From NCBI RefSeq assembly GCF_009857475.1, contig NZ_WWCJ01000004.1, positions 297,414-361,413 on the forward strand: a stretch of 64,000 nucleotides of DNA, written 5' to 3'. Source of the DNA: Pseudoduganella guangdongensis. Its GTDB lineage: Bacteria; Pseudomonadota; Gammaproteobacteria; Burkholderiales; Burkholderiaceae_D. The translations under genes and the position numbers were made by a program. Positions within the stretch are counted from its first letter, which is position 1; every line of letters starts with the position of its first letter. Under the pieces are notes generated by a model that searched no databases, was not told the DNA's origin, and saw nothing but the letters and a program-made list of their open reading frames with translations. Positions 57,351-64,000 of this stretch are shown here, piece after piece.

Positions 57351-58511
57351 ATGACTATTCGCAAGATCGTATCCCAGACCCCGCAGCGCGGGCTCGTCGT
57401 TGGCGCCCTGATGCTGAGCCTGACCGGCTGCGGCATGGTGCAGTCCGTAGTCGGCGATACCAAGGTTGATTACAAATCGGCCAAGAAGGCCAGCACCCTG
57501 GACGTGCCGCCCGACCTGACCCAGCTGTCGAAAGACAACCGCTACGCGCTGCCAAGCAATGACCGTGGCGTGGCAACCGCCTCCGGCTACCAGGCCACCC
57601 GTGGCGGCGCCGCCGCCAGTGCGGCGCCGGTGAGCAGCAATGAAGTGGCCAGCACCGGCAACAACCAGGTGAAGGTCGAACGCTCCGGCAATCAGCGCTG
57701 GCTGGTGGTGCAGCAGACCCCGGAAGCCCTGTGGCCGCAGCTGAAATCGTTCTGGGAAGACTCGGGCTTCACCCTGGCCGTGGACAATGCCACCGCCGGC
57801 GTGATGGAAACCGAATGGAATGAAAACCGCGCCAAGATCCCGCAGGACTTCATCCGCAACACCCTGGGCAAGGTATTCGACAGCCTGTATTCGAGCGGCG
57901 AGCGCGACAAGTACCGCACCCGCCTCGAGCGCAACGCCAACGGCGGCACCGAGATTTATATCAGCCACCGCGGCACCCAGGAAGTGACCACCGGCGCGCA
58001 GAATGAATCGACCATGTGGGCCAACCGGAACAGCGACCCCAACCTGGAAGCGATCTTCCTGGCCAAGCTGATGACCAGGCTGGGCGGCACCGCCGATGAG
58101 GCGGCCGCACGCACTTCGGTCGACAATGCCGCGGTGCAGGCGCAGCATGCCACCATCGTTGGCGAAGGCTCGGGCCGCTTCATCAAGACCGATGAAGGTT
58201 TCGACCGCACCTGGCGCCGCGTTGGCCTGGCGCTGGACCGCGCCGGCTTCACCGTGGAAGACCGCGACCGCGTGCAGGGCATTTATTACGTGCGCTTCGT
58301 GAACGATGCGGCCGATACCCGTGGCTGGCTCAGCAAGCTGTTCAGCTCCGGCCCATCCGAGAAAGACAAGGAAGCGCAGCGCTACAATATTTCCGTGCGC
58401 TCCGACTCGGTCAACAGCACCCAGGTATCGGTCTGGACCAGCAAAAACACCCCGGAAGATACCCCGGTGGGCGAGAAGATCCTGAAGTTGCTGCACGAGC
58501 AGCTTAAATAA
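57351..58511 (+). CDS. bamC: outer-membrane assembly lipoprotein BamC
   Basis: A 386-residue lipoprotein: signal to MLSLTGCGMVQ (lipobox LTGC), KKASTLDVPPDLTQLS (the unstructured N-terminal segment that contacts BamD), then two helix-grip domains (about 100-215, WLVVQQTPEALWPQLKSFW; and 255-380, WRRVGLALDRAGFTVEDRDRVQGIYYVRF). Part of the BAM complex that inserts beta-barrel proteins. Followed by a terminator. Confidence 0.94.
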   Translation: MTIRKIVSQTPQRGLVVGALMLSLTGCGMVQSVVGDTKVDYKSAKKASTLDVPPDLTQLSKDNRYALPSNDRGVATASGYQATRGGAAASAAPVSSNEVASTGNNQVKVERSGNQRWLVVQQTPEALWPQLKSFWEDSGFTLAVDNATAGVMETEWNENRAKIPQDFIRNTLGKVFDSLYSSGERDKYRTRLERNANGGTEIYISHRGTQEVTTGAQNESTMWANRNSDPNLEAIFLAKLMTRLGGTADEAAARTSVDNAAVQAQHATIVGEGSGRFIKTDEGFDRTWRRVGLALDRAGFTVEDRDRVQGIYYVRFVNDAADTRGWLSKLFSSGPSEKDKEAQRYNISVRSDSVNSTQVSVWTSKNTPEDTPVGEKILKLLHEQLK

Positions 58512-58527
58512 GGGGAATCCTTAGTTG

Positions 58528-58557
58528 AAAAAAAGCCGGCATTAGCCGGCTTTTTTA
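58528..58557 (+). terminator. intrinsic terminator after bamC
   Basis: Stem AAAAGCCGGC/GCCGGCTTTT with loop ATTA, then TTATTT. Confidence 0.92.
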
Positions 58558-58580
58558 TTTCCTTGATACAGTTATTCGTA

Positions 58581-58651
58581 ATTCGGGGTCAGGTCTGACA
58601 TTCGGACAAATTGCTGCGCAATTTGTCCGAATGTCAGACCTGACCCCGAAT
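58581..58651. repeat. REP-like perfect inverted repeat, copy 2
   Basis: Again a 34-base arm beginning ATTCGGGGTCAGGTCTGAC, 3 bases TGC, and the exact reverse complement. Relative to the copy at 31595-31665 the inner arm differs (ACATTCGGACAAATTGC instead of ACAATCGGACAATTTGC) but the pairing is preserved. It lies between the terminators of bamC and the alanine-rich lipoprotein. Confidence 0.88.
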
Positions 58652-58670
58652 CGTGAGTCCGCTTAGGCGA

Positions 58671-58702
58671 AAAAAAACCGGCCCGAAGGCCGGTTTCTTT
58701 TT
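58671..58702 (-). terminator. intrinsic terminator of the alanine-rich lipoprotein gene
   Basis: AAACCGGCC/GGCCGGTTT stem with loop CGAA; on the minus strand it ends in a run of T (AAAAAAAA on plus). The plus side also has T, so it may work both ways. Confidence 0.85.
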
Positions 58703-58715
58703 CCCTGCGAAGGAA

Positions 58716-58985
58716 TTACTTAGCAGCGGAAGCAGCGGAAGCAGCAGCCGAAGCAGCGGATGCAGCTGCGGAAGCAGCAGCAGCAGCGTCGGAAGCAGCG
58801 GTAGCGGCAGCAGCAGCAGCGTCAGCAGCTGGAGCAGCAACTGGAGCAGCAGCGTCAGCAGCTGGAGCAGCTGGGGCTGGAGCAGCAGCTTCTGGGGTAG
58901 CTACTGGAGCTGGAGCTTCTTCTTTCTTGGAGCAAGCGGCCAGGGCAACAGCCAGCAGGGAGGCGATCAGCAGGGATTTTTTCAT
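58716..58985 (-). CDS. alanine-rich small lipoprotein
   Basis: An 89-residue lipoprotein (MKKSLLIASLLAVALAAC, lipobox LAAC, Cys18) followed by KKEEAPAPVATPE, a Pro/Ala region and a tail of almost pure Ala/Ser/Asp repeats (ASAAASAASAAASAASAAK). No globular domain; looks like an abundant Lpp-like or surface-coating lipoprotein with helical tail. A plausible promoter (minus strand TATAAT at 59124-59119) is about 130 bases upstream. Low complexity means homology cannot be judged. Confidence 0.72.
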   Translation of the reverse strand: MKKSLLIASLLAVALAACSKKEEAPAPVATPEAAAPAPAAPAADAAAPVAAPAADAAAAAATAASDAAAAASAAASAASAAASAASAAK

Positions 58986-59118
58986 TTGTTTTCCTTAATT
59001 AACTCAACAAAAATTAAACAATGTTGCGATGAATAATTACCGGTAATTATCGCTCGGTGTTTCGTCGGCCTTTCCAACCTTCAGAAAAAGGTCGACCAGA
59101 CACGGAAACACACCGGAT

Positions 59119-59145
59119 ATTATAGCGTTTTCTGCTGCGTCGCAA
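59119..59145 (-). promoter_or_regulatory. promoter of the alanine-rich lipoprotein gene
   Basis: On the minus strand TTGCGA (59145-59140), a 15-base spacer and a perfect TATAAT (59124-59119). It implies an untranslated leader of about 125 bases. The rest of 58986-59270 is unusually A/T-rich and holds no gene. Confidence 0.5.
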
Positions 59146-59270
59146 TAGCCAAACGGTCTGTTTACACAACTATTTTGCGGAATCGCAATGTTTTTTTACA
59201 GAGTCGTTCTGCCTGCAACTTCAGCCATTACCGTCATACCTCGAACAGCCGTATTTTACAGTGTCCTGGC

Positions 59271-59741
59271 CTACAATCCAGTCGTGCCTGCTTTCAGGCC
59301 CGGCAGGGTTTCAGCCCAGATAGCTTCATAACGCTCCAAGCTGGTTTGGGTTGACAAGGGATCATCGAAATTTGCTTCTCCACGGAAATGATCCGAGTGG
59401 AAGCGGCGGACGATATGCCTGCCGTCCGCCACGCAAAACGAATCGGTCAGGGTGCGGATGCTGCGCGAGGTCAGGCGGCATTCGATCTGGTGGCCATAGT
59501 CTTCCAGCAGGGTGAGGAAGCGCGGTTCGTGGCGCTCCAGGTGGGCATTGCTGTGCGCCACCAGTTGCAGGCGGCCCTGGTGCTGCAGGAAGCGGCGCAG
59601 CAGGGCATCGGTTTGCGTATGCCCCAGCTGCCACCAGGCATAGTCGGGGTCGAAGCACTGCAGCGTCAGGCGGGCTTTGGAGAAACAGTCCAGCAACAGG
59701 GCCTGGAATGCGCTTCGGCTGTCAAAAGGCTGCTTCTCCAT
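59271..59741 (-). CDS. phospholipase-D-like DUF7931-type protein
   Basis: A 156-residue protein (MEKQPFDSRSAFQALLLDCFSKARLTLQCFDPDYAWWQLG) with SNAHLERHEPRFLTLL, IRTLTDSFCVADGRHIVRRFHSDHFRG. The layout resembles a single PLD-like half domain, but the HKD motif is missing. Function unknown; positioned 11 bases from roxA on the same strand and probably cotranscribed. Confidence 0.7.
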   Translation of the reverse strand: MEKQPFDSRSAFQALLLDCFSKARLTLQCFDPDYAWWQLGHTQTDALLRRFLQHQGRLQLVAHSNAHLERHEPRFLTLLEDYGHQIECRLTSRSIRTLTDSFCVADGRHIVRRFHSDHFRGEANFDDPLSTQTSLERYEAIWAETLPGLKAGTTGL

Positions 59742-59752
59742 GCTTCCTCCGC

Positions 59753-60877
59753 TTATTTATGTAGTTCCAGCCAGCCATCGGTGTACCAGGCGTACAGGGC
59801 TTCCAGCACATCCTCGGAAGCGCCGGCCACGGCGGCGCCGTCCAGGCCACGGGTATTGGCCAGGGTTTCCAGCGCGGTTTTGTCGGCCTTGTTCATGGCG
59901 AACGATTCGCCGTTAATGAAGACGTTCTTGCCGCGATACAGCATTTGCGTCTTGCGCGACAGGACCACGCCTTTCTTCTCGGCCGCCTGCTGGAATTTGC
60001 CGGCGGTCAGCGGCTTTTCCAGCGGCTGGAAGAAGACATTATGCTTTGGCTCGGACAGGTATTCGCCCAGGAAAATGGCGAAGTCGTCTTCGGTAAAGCT
60101 GACTTTATTCAATTCATCGGCCAGTTTGCCCAGCATGGCTTGCGGGATTTCGGCCGGCTTTTTGGTCGGCTCCAGGTCCGGGTCGGCATAGCGGCCCGGC
60201 AGGTCGATGGAGTCGGCCATGAATTGCAGGAACGCCTCGCCCAGCTCCTGGTAGGACGGCGAACGGAAACCGATCGAATAGGTCTGGCAGTCGCCGATCG
60301 CTTCGCCATCGTGGGCGTAGTGCGGCGGCAGGTAGAGCATGTCGCCCGGTTCCAGCACGAATTCCTCGGTGGCCTTGAATTTCTTCAGGATCTTCAGCGG
60401 CAGGCCTTCGATCAGGGTCAGGTCCTTTTGCGCGCTGATTTTCCAGCGGCGCTGGCCTTGCGCCTGCAGCAGGAACACGTCGTAGGAGTCGAAGTGCGGG
60501 CCGACGCCGCCGCCATCGGTGGCGAAACTGACCATCAGGTCATCCAGCCGCGCATCGGGCAGGAAGCGGAACTGGCGCAGCAGCTCGTCGGCCTTGTCGT
60601 CCTGCAGGTTGACGCCTTGCACCAGCATGGTCCATGCGCGCTCGCTGCGCGCCGGCAGCTCCTTGAGCGGGCCGTGCTGCAGGTCCCAGCTGTCGCCTTG
60701 CTTGGTGACCAGGCGGCTTTCCACATAATCCTTGGTGGCCAGTTCCGCCAGTTGTTCAAAAGACAGCAAGGGTTTGAAGCCGGGCACCGCCTGGCGGATC
60801 AAAAGCGGCTTCTTGTGCCAGTAGTCGCGCAGAAATTGCGCCGGCGTGATGTCGCCGAGAAGGGTCAGTTTTTTCAT
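59753..60877 (-). CDS. roxA: JmjC-type ribosomal oxygenase (RoxA/YcfD-like)
   Basis: A 374-residue JmjC/cupin protein: MKKLTLLGDITPAQFLRDYWHKKPLLIRQAVPGF, iron ligands HxD in GPHFDSYDVFLL and the distal His in MLYLPPHYAHDGEAIGD, C-terminal winged-helix-like part. E. coli YcfD hydroxylates an arginine of ribosomal protein L16 using 2-oxoglutarate and Fe(II). The ATG at 60877 gives the family start; longer frames run into the divergent slyD promoter. Confidence 0.92.
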   Translation of the reverse strand: MKKLTLLGDITPAQFLRDYWHKKPLLIRQAVPGFKPLLSFEQLAELATKDYVESRLVTKQGDSWDLQHGPLKELPARSERAWTMLVQGVNLQDDKADELLRQFRFLPDARLDDLMVSFATDGGGVGPHFDSYDVFLLQAQGQRRWKISAQKDLTLIEGLPLKILKKFKATEEFVLEPGDMLYLPPHYAHDGEAIGDCQTYSIGFRSPSYQELGEAFLQFMADSIDLPGRYADPDLEPTKKPAEIPQAMLGKLADELNKVSFTEDDFAIFLGEYLSEPKHNVFFQPLEKPLTAGKFQQAAEKKGVVLSRKTQMLYRGKNVFINGESFAMNKADKTALETLANTRGLDGAAVAGASEDVLEALYAWYTDGWLELHK

Positions 60878-60933
60878 GGTGGGATTATAGCAAGCGGTAT
60901 AATCGCACCAGCTTAGAAAAGAAAGGAAGCTCA

Positions 60934-61485
60934 ATGAAGATCGCCAAGAATACCGTTGTGACAGTGGAATACAAACTGTCCGATGCACAAAACAATCTCA
61001 TCGAAGACGGTCGCCAGCCGATGGTTTACCTGCACGGTGGCTATGAAAACACCCTGCCGAAGATTGAAGAAGAACTCGATGGCAAAGAAACCGGCTACGC
61101 CTCCACCATCCAGATCGAACCGGAAGACGCCTTTGGCGATTACGACCCGAACCTGCTGAAAGTGGAAGAGCGCGCGCGCCTGCCGGGGCCGCTGGAAGTC
61201 GGCATGCAATTCGAAGGCCTGCCAGAAGGCGGCGACGATGAAGAAGCCATGATCTTCACCGTGACTGAAATCGCGGACGACAAGGTGGTGCTGGATGGTA
61301 ACCACCCGCTGGCCGGCATGGCCCTGCGCTTCGAACTGAAAGTGGTGGAAGTGCGCGCTGCAACCGAAGAAGAGATCGCGCACGAACACGTGCATGGCCC
61401 GCACGGCCACCATCATCACGATGAGGATGATGAGGGCGAGGATGGCGAAGAAGGCGACCACTTCCGCACCCATCCGATCCATTAA
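60934..61485 (+). CDS. slyD: FKBP-type peptidyl-prolyl isomerase SlyD
   Basis: A 183-residue protein: FKBP domain (MKIAKNTVVTVEYKLSDAQ, LIEDGRQPMVYLHGGYENTLPKIEEEL), IF chaperone domain (about 75-125), and a metal-binding tail rich in His and Asp/Glu (HEHVHGPHGHHHHDEDDE through THPIH). SlyD is a prolyl isomerase/chaperone and nickel carrier for hydrogenase maturation. Divergent from roxA. Followed by a terminator. Confidence 0.96.
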   Translation: MKIAKNTVVTVEYKLSDAQNNLIEDGRQPMVYLHGGYENTLPKIEEELDGKETGYASTIQIEPEDAFGDYDPNLLKVEERARLPGPLEVGMQFEGLPEGGDDEEAMIFTVTEIADDKVVLDGNHPLAGMALRFELKVVEVRAATEEEIAHEHVHGPHGHHHHDEDDEGEDGEEGDHFRTHPIH

Positions 61486-61502
61486 AAACGGCATCGTGTG
61501 AA

Positions 61503-61527
61503 AAAGCCCCGCTACGCGGGGTTTTTT
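61503..61527 (+). terminator. intrinsic terminator after slyD
   Basis: AAAAGCCCCGC-TAC-GCGGGGTTTTTT stem-loop with a T-run. Confidence 0.93.
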
Positions 61528-61589
61528 ACTTGGCGTTACCAGAAGTAAGGAATATATTTCGCCTATGAAAATTTTATTTCCATAGAATA

Positions 61590-63164
61590 ATGAGAAAAAA
61601 CCTTCCCGTGACGGCTGCCGAGTTCCAAATGGAGGATGGGCGCCCCATCGTTTCCAAGACTGACCTCAAGGGCAAAATCACCTACGTCAATCCGTACTTC
61701 GTCGAAGTCAGCGGCTTCTCTGCCGAGGAATTGCTGGGTGCCCCGCACAACCTGGTGCGCCACCCCGACATGCCGCCGCAGGCCTTTGCCGACCTGTGGC
61801 AATGCCTGAAAGCCGGCATGCCCTGGACCGGCATGGTGAAGAACCGCCGCAAGAACGGCGATTTCTACTGGGTCATCGCCAACGTCACGCCGGTGTTCGA
61901 GAACGGCCGGGCGACCGGCTATATGTCGGTGCGCAGCAAGCCGACGCGGGCCCAGGTGGCGGCGGCGGACAGCCTGTACCGCGCCATCAATTCCGGTGCC
62001 GCGCAAGGCATCGTGATCCGCGAAGGGCAGGCGGTGTCCTGCGGCTGGCGCGGCCGCCTGCAGGCGCTGGGCAACCTTTCCCTGCATGCGCGCCTGCTGG
62101 CGATGGGGGCCATCGGCAGCGCCCTGTTTGTCGGCCTGGGAACGGCGGCCGCCAGCCTGGCCCCGGCCGCCGCCGCGCCCTGGCTGCTGCTGGCGGCGGG
62201 CGTGGGCGTGGCCTTCAGTACCGGCGGCGCCTGGATGCTGCACCAGGCCATCGTGGCCCCGCTGCGGGAAGCCACGCGGGCGGCGCGCGCCCTGGCCGGC
62301 GGCGACCTGACCGGCGCCATCAGCGCCCGCCGCGGCGACGATATGGGCCACTTGCTGCGCGCGCTGCAGCAGATGAATGTCAACCTGCTGGCCATGATCG
62401 GCGACGTGCGCGCCAACGTGGACGCCATGAACGGCGTCACGCGCGAGATCGCGGCGGGTAACCAGAACCTGTCGGCGCGCACCGAGGCCCAGGCTTCCAG
62501 CCTGGAGGAAACCGCCTCCAGCATGGAGCAATTCTCATCGACCGTGCAGCAGAATGCCGACAGCGCGCAGCAGGCCAACCGGCTGGTGCAAGGCACGGCC
62601 GATGTGGCCCAGCGCGGCGGCAGCGCGGTGGCCAGCGTGGGCGCCACCATGGGCGATATCAGCAGCTCGGCGCACAAGATCGTCGACATCATCGGCATGA
62701 TCGACAGCATCGCATTCCAGACCAATATCCTGGCGCTGAACGCCGCTGTGGAGGCGGCGCGCGCCGGCGAGCAGGGGCGCGGCTTTGCCGTGGTGGCGTC
62801 GGAAGTGCGTCACCTGGCGCAGCGTTCGGCGGCGGCGGCCAAGGACATCAAGTCGCTGATCGACGATTCGGTGCGGCAGGTGGAGCGCGGCGGCGCGCTG
62901 GTGGGCGAGGCCGGCCAGACCATGGAGGAGATCATCGCGTCGGTGCAAAACGTGTCGCGCATCATGAACGAGATCGAACTGGCCAGCCGCGAGCAGAGCA
63001 TCGGTATCGGCCAGGTCAACCAGGCCATCGGCGAGATGGACCAGGGCACGCAACAGAACGCCGCCCTGGTGGAAGAAGCCGCAGCGGCGGCGGAAAGCCT
63101 GCACCAGCAGGCCGGCCAGCTGGCGCAGGCCATGAGCGTGTTCCACCTGCCGCGGCGCGGCTGA
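61590..63164 (+). CDS. PAS-containing methyl-accepting chemotaxis protein (Aer-like)
   Basis: A 524-residue chemoreceptor: N-terminal PAS (about 12-115; YVNPYFVEVSGFSAEELLGAPHNLVRHPDMP is the Aer-type segment), two closely spaced membrane helices (about 165-215), HAMP, and the signalling domain with the hairpin IAFQTNILALNAAVEAARAGEQGRGFAVVASEVR. Like E. coli Aer, sensing is probably cytoplasmic via a redox cofactor. It may feed the CheY/CheC system at 8.0-9.0 kb, but no linkage is shown. Confidence 0.93.
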   Translation: MRKNLPVTAAEFQMEDGRPIVSKTDLKGKITYVNPYFVEVSGFSAEELLGAPHNLVRHPDMPPQAFADLWQCLKAGMPWTGMVKNRRKNGDFYWVIANVTPVFENGRATGYMSVRSKPTRAQVAAADSLYRAINSGAAQGIVIREGQAVSCGWRGRLQALGNLSLHARLLAMGAIGSALFVGLGTAAASLAPAAAAPWLLLAAGVGVAFSTGGAWMLHQAIVAPLREATRAARALAGGDLTGAISARRGDDMGHLLRALQQMNVNLLAMIGDVRANVDAMNGVTREIAAGNQNLSARTEAQASSLEETASSMEQFSSTVQQNADSAQQANRLVQGTADVAQRGGSAVASVGATMGDISSSAHKIVDIIGMIDSIAFQTNILALNAAVEAARAGEQGRGFAVVASEVRHLAQRSAAAAKDIKSLIDDSVRQVERGGALVGEAGQTMEEIIASVQNVSRIMNEIELASREQSIGIGQVNQAIGEMDQGTQQNAALVEEAAAAAESLHQQAGQLAQAMSVFHLPRRG

Positions 63165-64000
63165 TCAGTCGGTGCCGAGCGAGAACAGGGAGGCGCTGCC
63201 GGGAATCACGCGCAGCGCCGTCCATTCGGCGCCCAACGCCAGGTGCCCGATATTCTTGTTCCATTCAATGGCGGGGGCGGCCTTGTCCTGCTTGCGCGTA
63301 TCGACCAGCAGCAGCTGGCCGGGATACTTGTCGGCCAGCGCGCACCAGGCGGCGCGTTTCGGTAAAGCCGTCCTTCTTTTGCGCCAGGCGGGCGAAGAAG
63401 CCTTCCTCGACGTGGGCGCCGATATCGCCTTCCATCAGCAGCACCATGCCCGGCAGCTTTTTGCGCTTGGCCAGCAGGAAGGCGCGCTGCAGCCAGGCAC
63501 GGTTGGCCACCATGCGGTCTTCGTATTCGCTGTTGCGGCCCGCTTCGCTCAGGTAGTGGTTGTTTTTTGCCGGGACGTTGAGGCTGACGAACAGGATGTT
63601 CTCGTGTTCCCAGTAGGCGTTTTCGGCGTAGTCGCGGAACTTGGCGATGGCCGACTGCCGGTTCAGGGCCAGCTTGCCCTTGCCCAGCGCTTCCGGCGCG
63701 GCGAAGAACAGTTCGCGGATGCGGTTCAGGCGTTCGATGGCGTTGCTCTTGCCGTTCGAGTTGCGGCACTCGGTCCAGTCGCTGCCGGCCGGCAGCAGCA
63801 CCAGCGGGCGCGCGGCGCTCTCCATCAGTTCGCGCCGTTCGGCATACAGCCTGTCGCTGCACGGCTCTTGCACGCCTTTGATGCCGGTGGCGACGATGAA
63901 GGCCGGCTCGGCCTGGCCGGCTTCGGCCAGCAGGCGGCGCAGCGTGGCGTCGGCGCCCGCAGGGGCCGCTGCCGCGTCGCCCGGGTCGGCGCCAGCCGCC
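63165..64000 (-). pseudogene. metallophosphoesterase gene with a frameshift, 5' end outside window
   Basis: The minus strand reads AFIVATGIKGVQEPCSDRLYAERRELM, PLVLLPAGSDWTECRNSNGKSNAIERLNRIRELFF, LGKGKLALNRQ, ANRAWLQRAFLLAKRKKLPGMVLLMEGDIGAH. This is the wording of a secreted calcineurin-like phosphoesterase family in which a GDNEWTDC block is typical. Near 63360 the frame must shift by one base: the continuation KRAAWCALADKYPGQLLLVDTRKQDKA...GHLALGAEW is in the neighbouring frame and runs to the stop at 63165-63167. The first frame instead reads on to a different stop after unrelated residues. Either a genuine mutation or a sequencing slip in the TTT/GGC area. The start is beyond position 64000. 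Confidence 0.8.

Noticed and set aside
58740..58870. GCA/GCAGC-type repeats that look like a tandem array
   Set aside because: They encode the alanine-rich tail of a lipoprotein and are not spaced like a CRISPR or a non-coding satellite; I saw no CRISPR anywhere in the window.

Overview
This GC-rich window is a piece of chromosome from a betaproteobacterium, most likely of the Oxalobacteraceae (Massilia/Duganella/Janthinobacterium type). I infer this from protein character and from gene orders familiar in that group: argA-yggX, pyrG-kdsA-eno-ftsB, dapA-bamC, roxA next to slyD, and PHP phosphatase/htpX/yciO/M50/trpS. No species-level claim is possible from sequence reading alone. I saw no rRNA or tRNA gene, CRISPR array, prophage or intact insertion sequence; gene density is high and most genes are housekeeping or signalling genes.

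Layout. 0-6.5 kb: the end of the Entner-Doudoroff genes (edd end, eda), a HExxH protein, RDD and DUF3667 membrane proteins, then a four-gene chain of a HEAT-repeat protein, an acyl-CoA-dehydrogenase-like flavoprotein and two small membrane proteins. 6.5-9 kb (minus): a tightly overlapping signalling operon of a CheY-like receiver, a CheC-type phosphatase, a diguanylate cyclase and a RibD/DHFR-like reductase. 9-16 kb: rpiA, a lipoprotein, argA-yggX and hrpA. 16-21 kb: a PRC-barrel protein, an antiporter, the eroded remains of a DUF4351-type nuclease gene, and the SOS-controlled imuA-imuB pair. 20.7-31.5 kb: a PAS/GGDEF/EAL protein with a C-terminal zinc-binding (CZB-like) module, a hydrolase, an M61 peptidase, Hsp20 behind a heat-shock-like promoter, a DegP/Q protease with a two-component system, and an unusual CoaD-like/HD fusion. 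31.6-40.4 kb: a perfect REP-like hairpin, a TonB receptor, a PhzF protein, dnaE2 with its own LexA box, two lipoproteins, a GNAT enzyme and a second PRC-barrel protein.

40.5-45 kb: pyrG, kdsA, eno, ftsB. 45-49 kb: a haem-uptake locus with a Fur-box-like site, a haem receptor and an HmuS-type haem protein carrying an unexpected signal peptide. 49-58.5 kb: hslO and gamma-carbonic anhydrase, a hydrolase, then RNase AM-like PHP protein, htpX, yciO, M50 protease, trpS, methyltransferase, dapA and bamC. 58.5-64 kb: a second REP-like hairpin, an alanine-rich lipoprotein, a PLD-like protein, roxA, slyD, an Aer-like chemoreceptor and a frameshifted phosphoesterase running off the end.

The observations most worth following are: the mutasome split into two loci (imuAB and dnaE2, about 14 kb apart), each with a near-perfect LexA box, the dnaE2 start codon lying inside its box; the exported HmuS homologue; the CoaD-like/HD fusion; the CheY-CheC-diguanylate cyclase mini-operon; and two REP-like hairpins whose differences are compensated on both arms.
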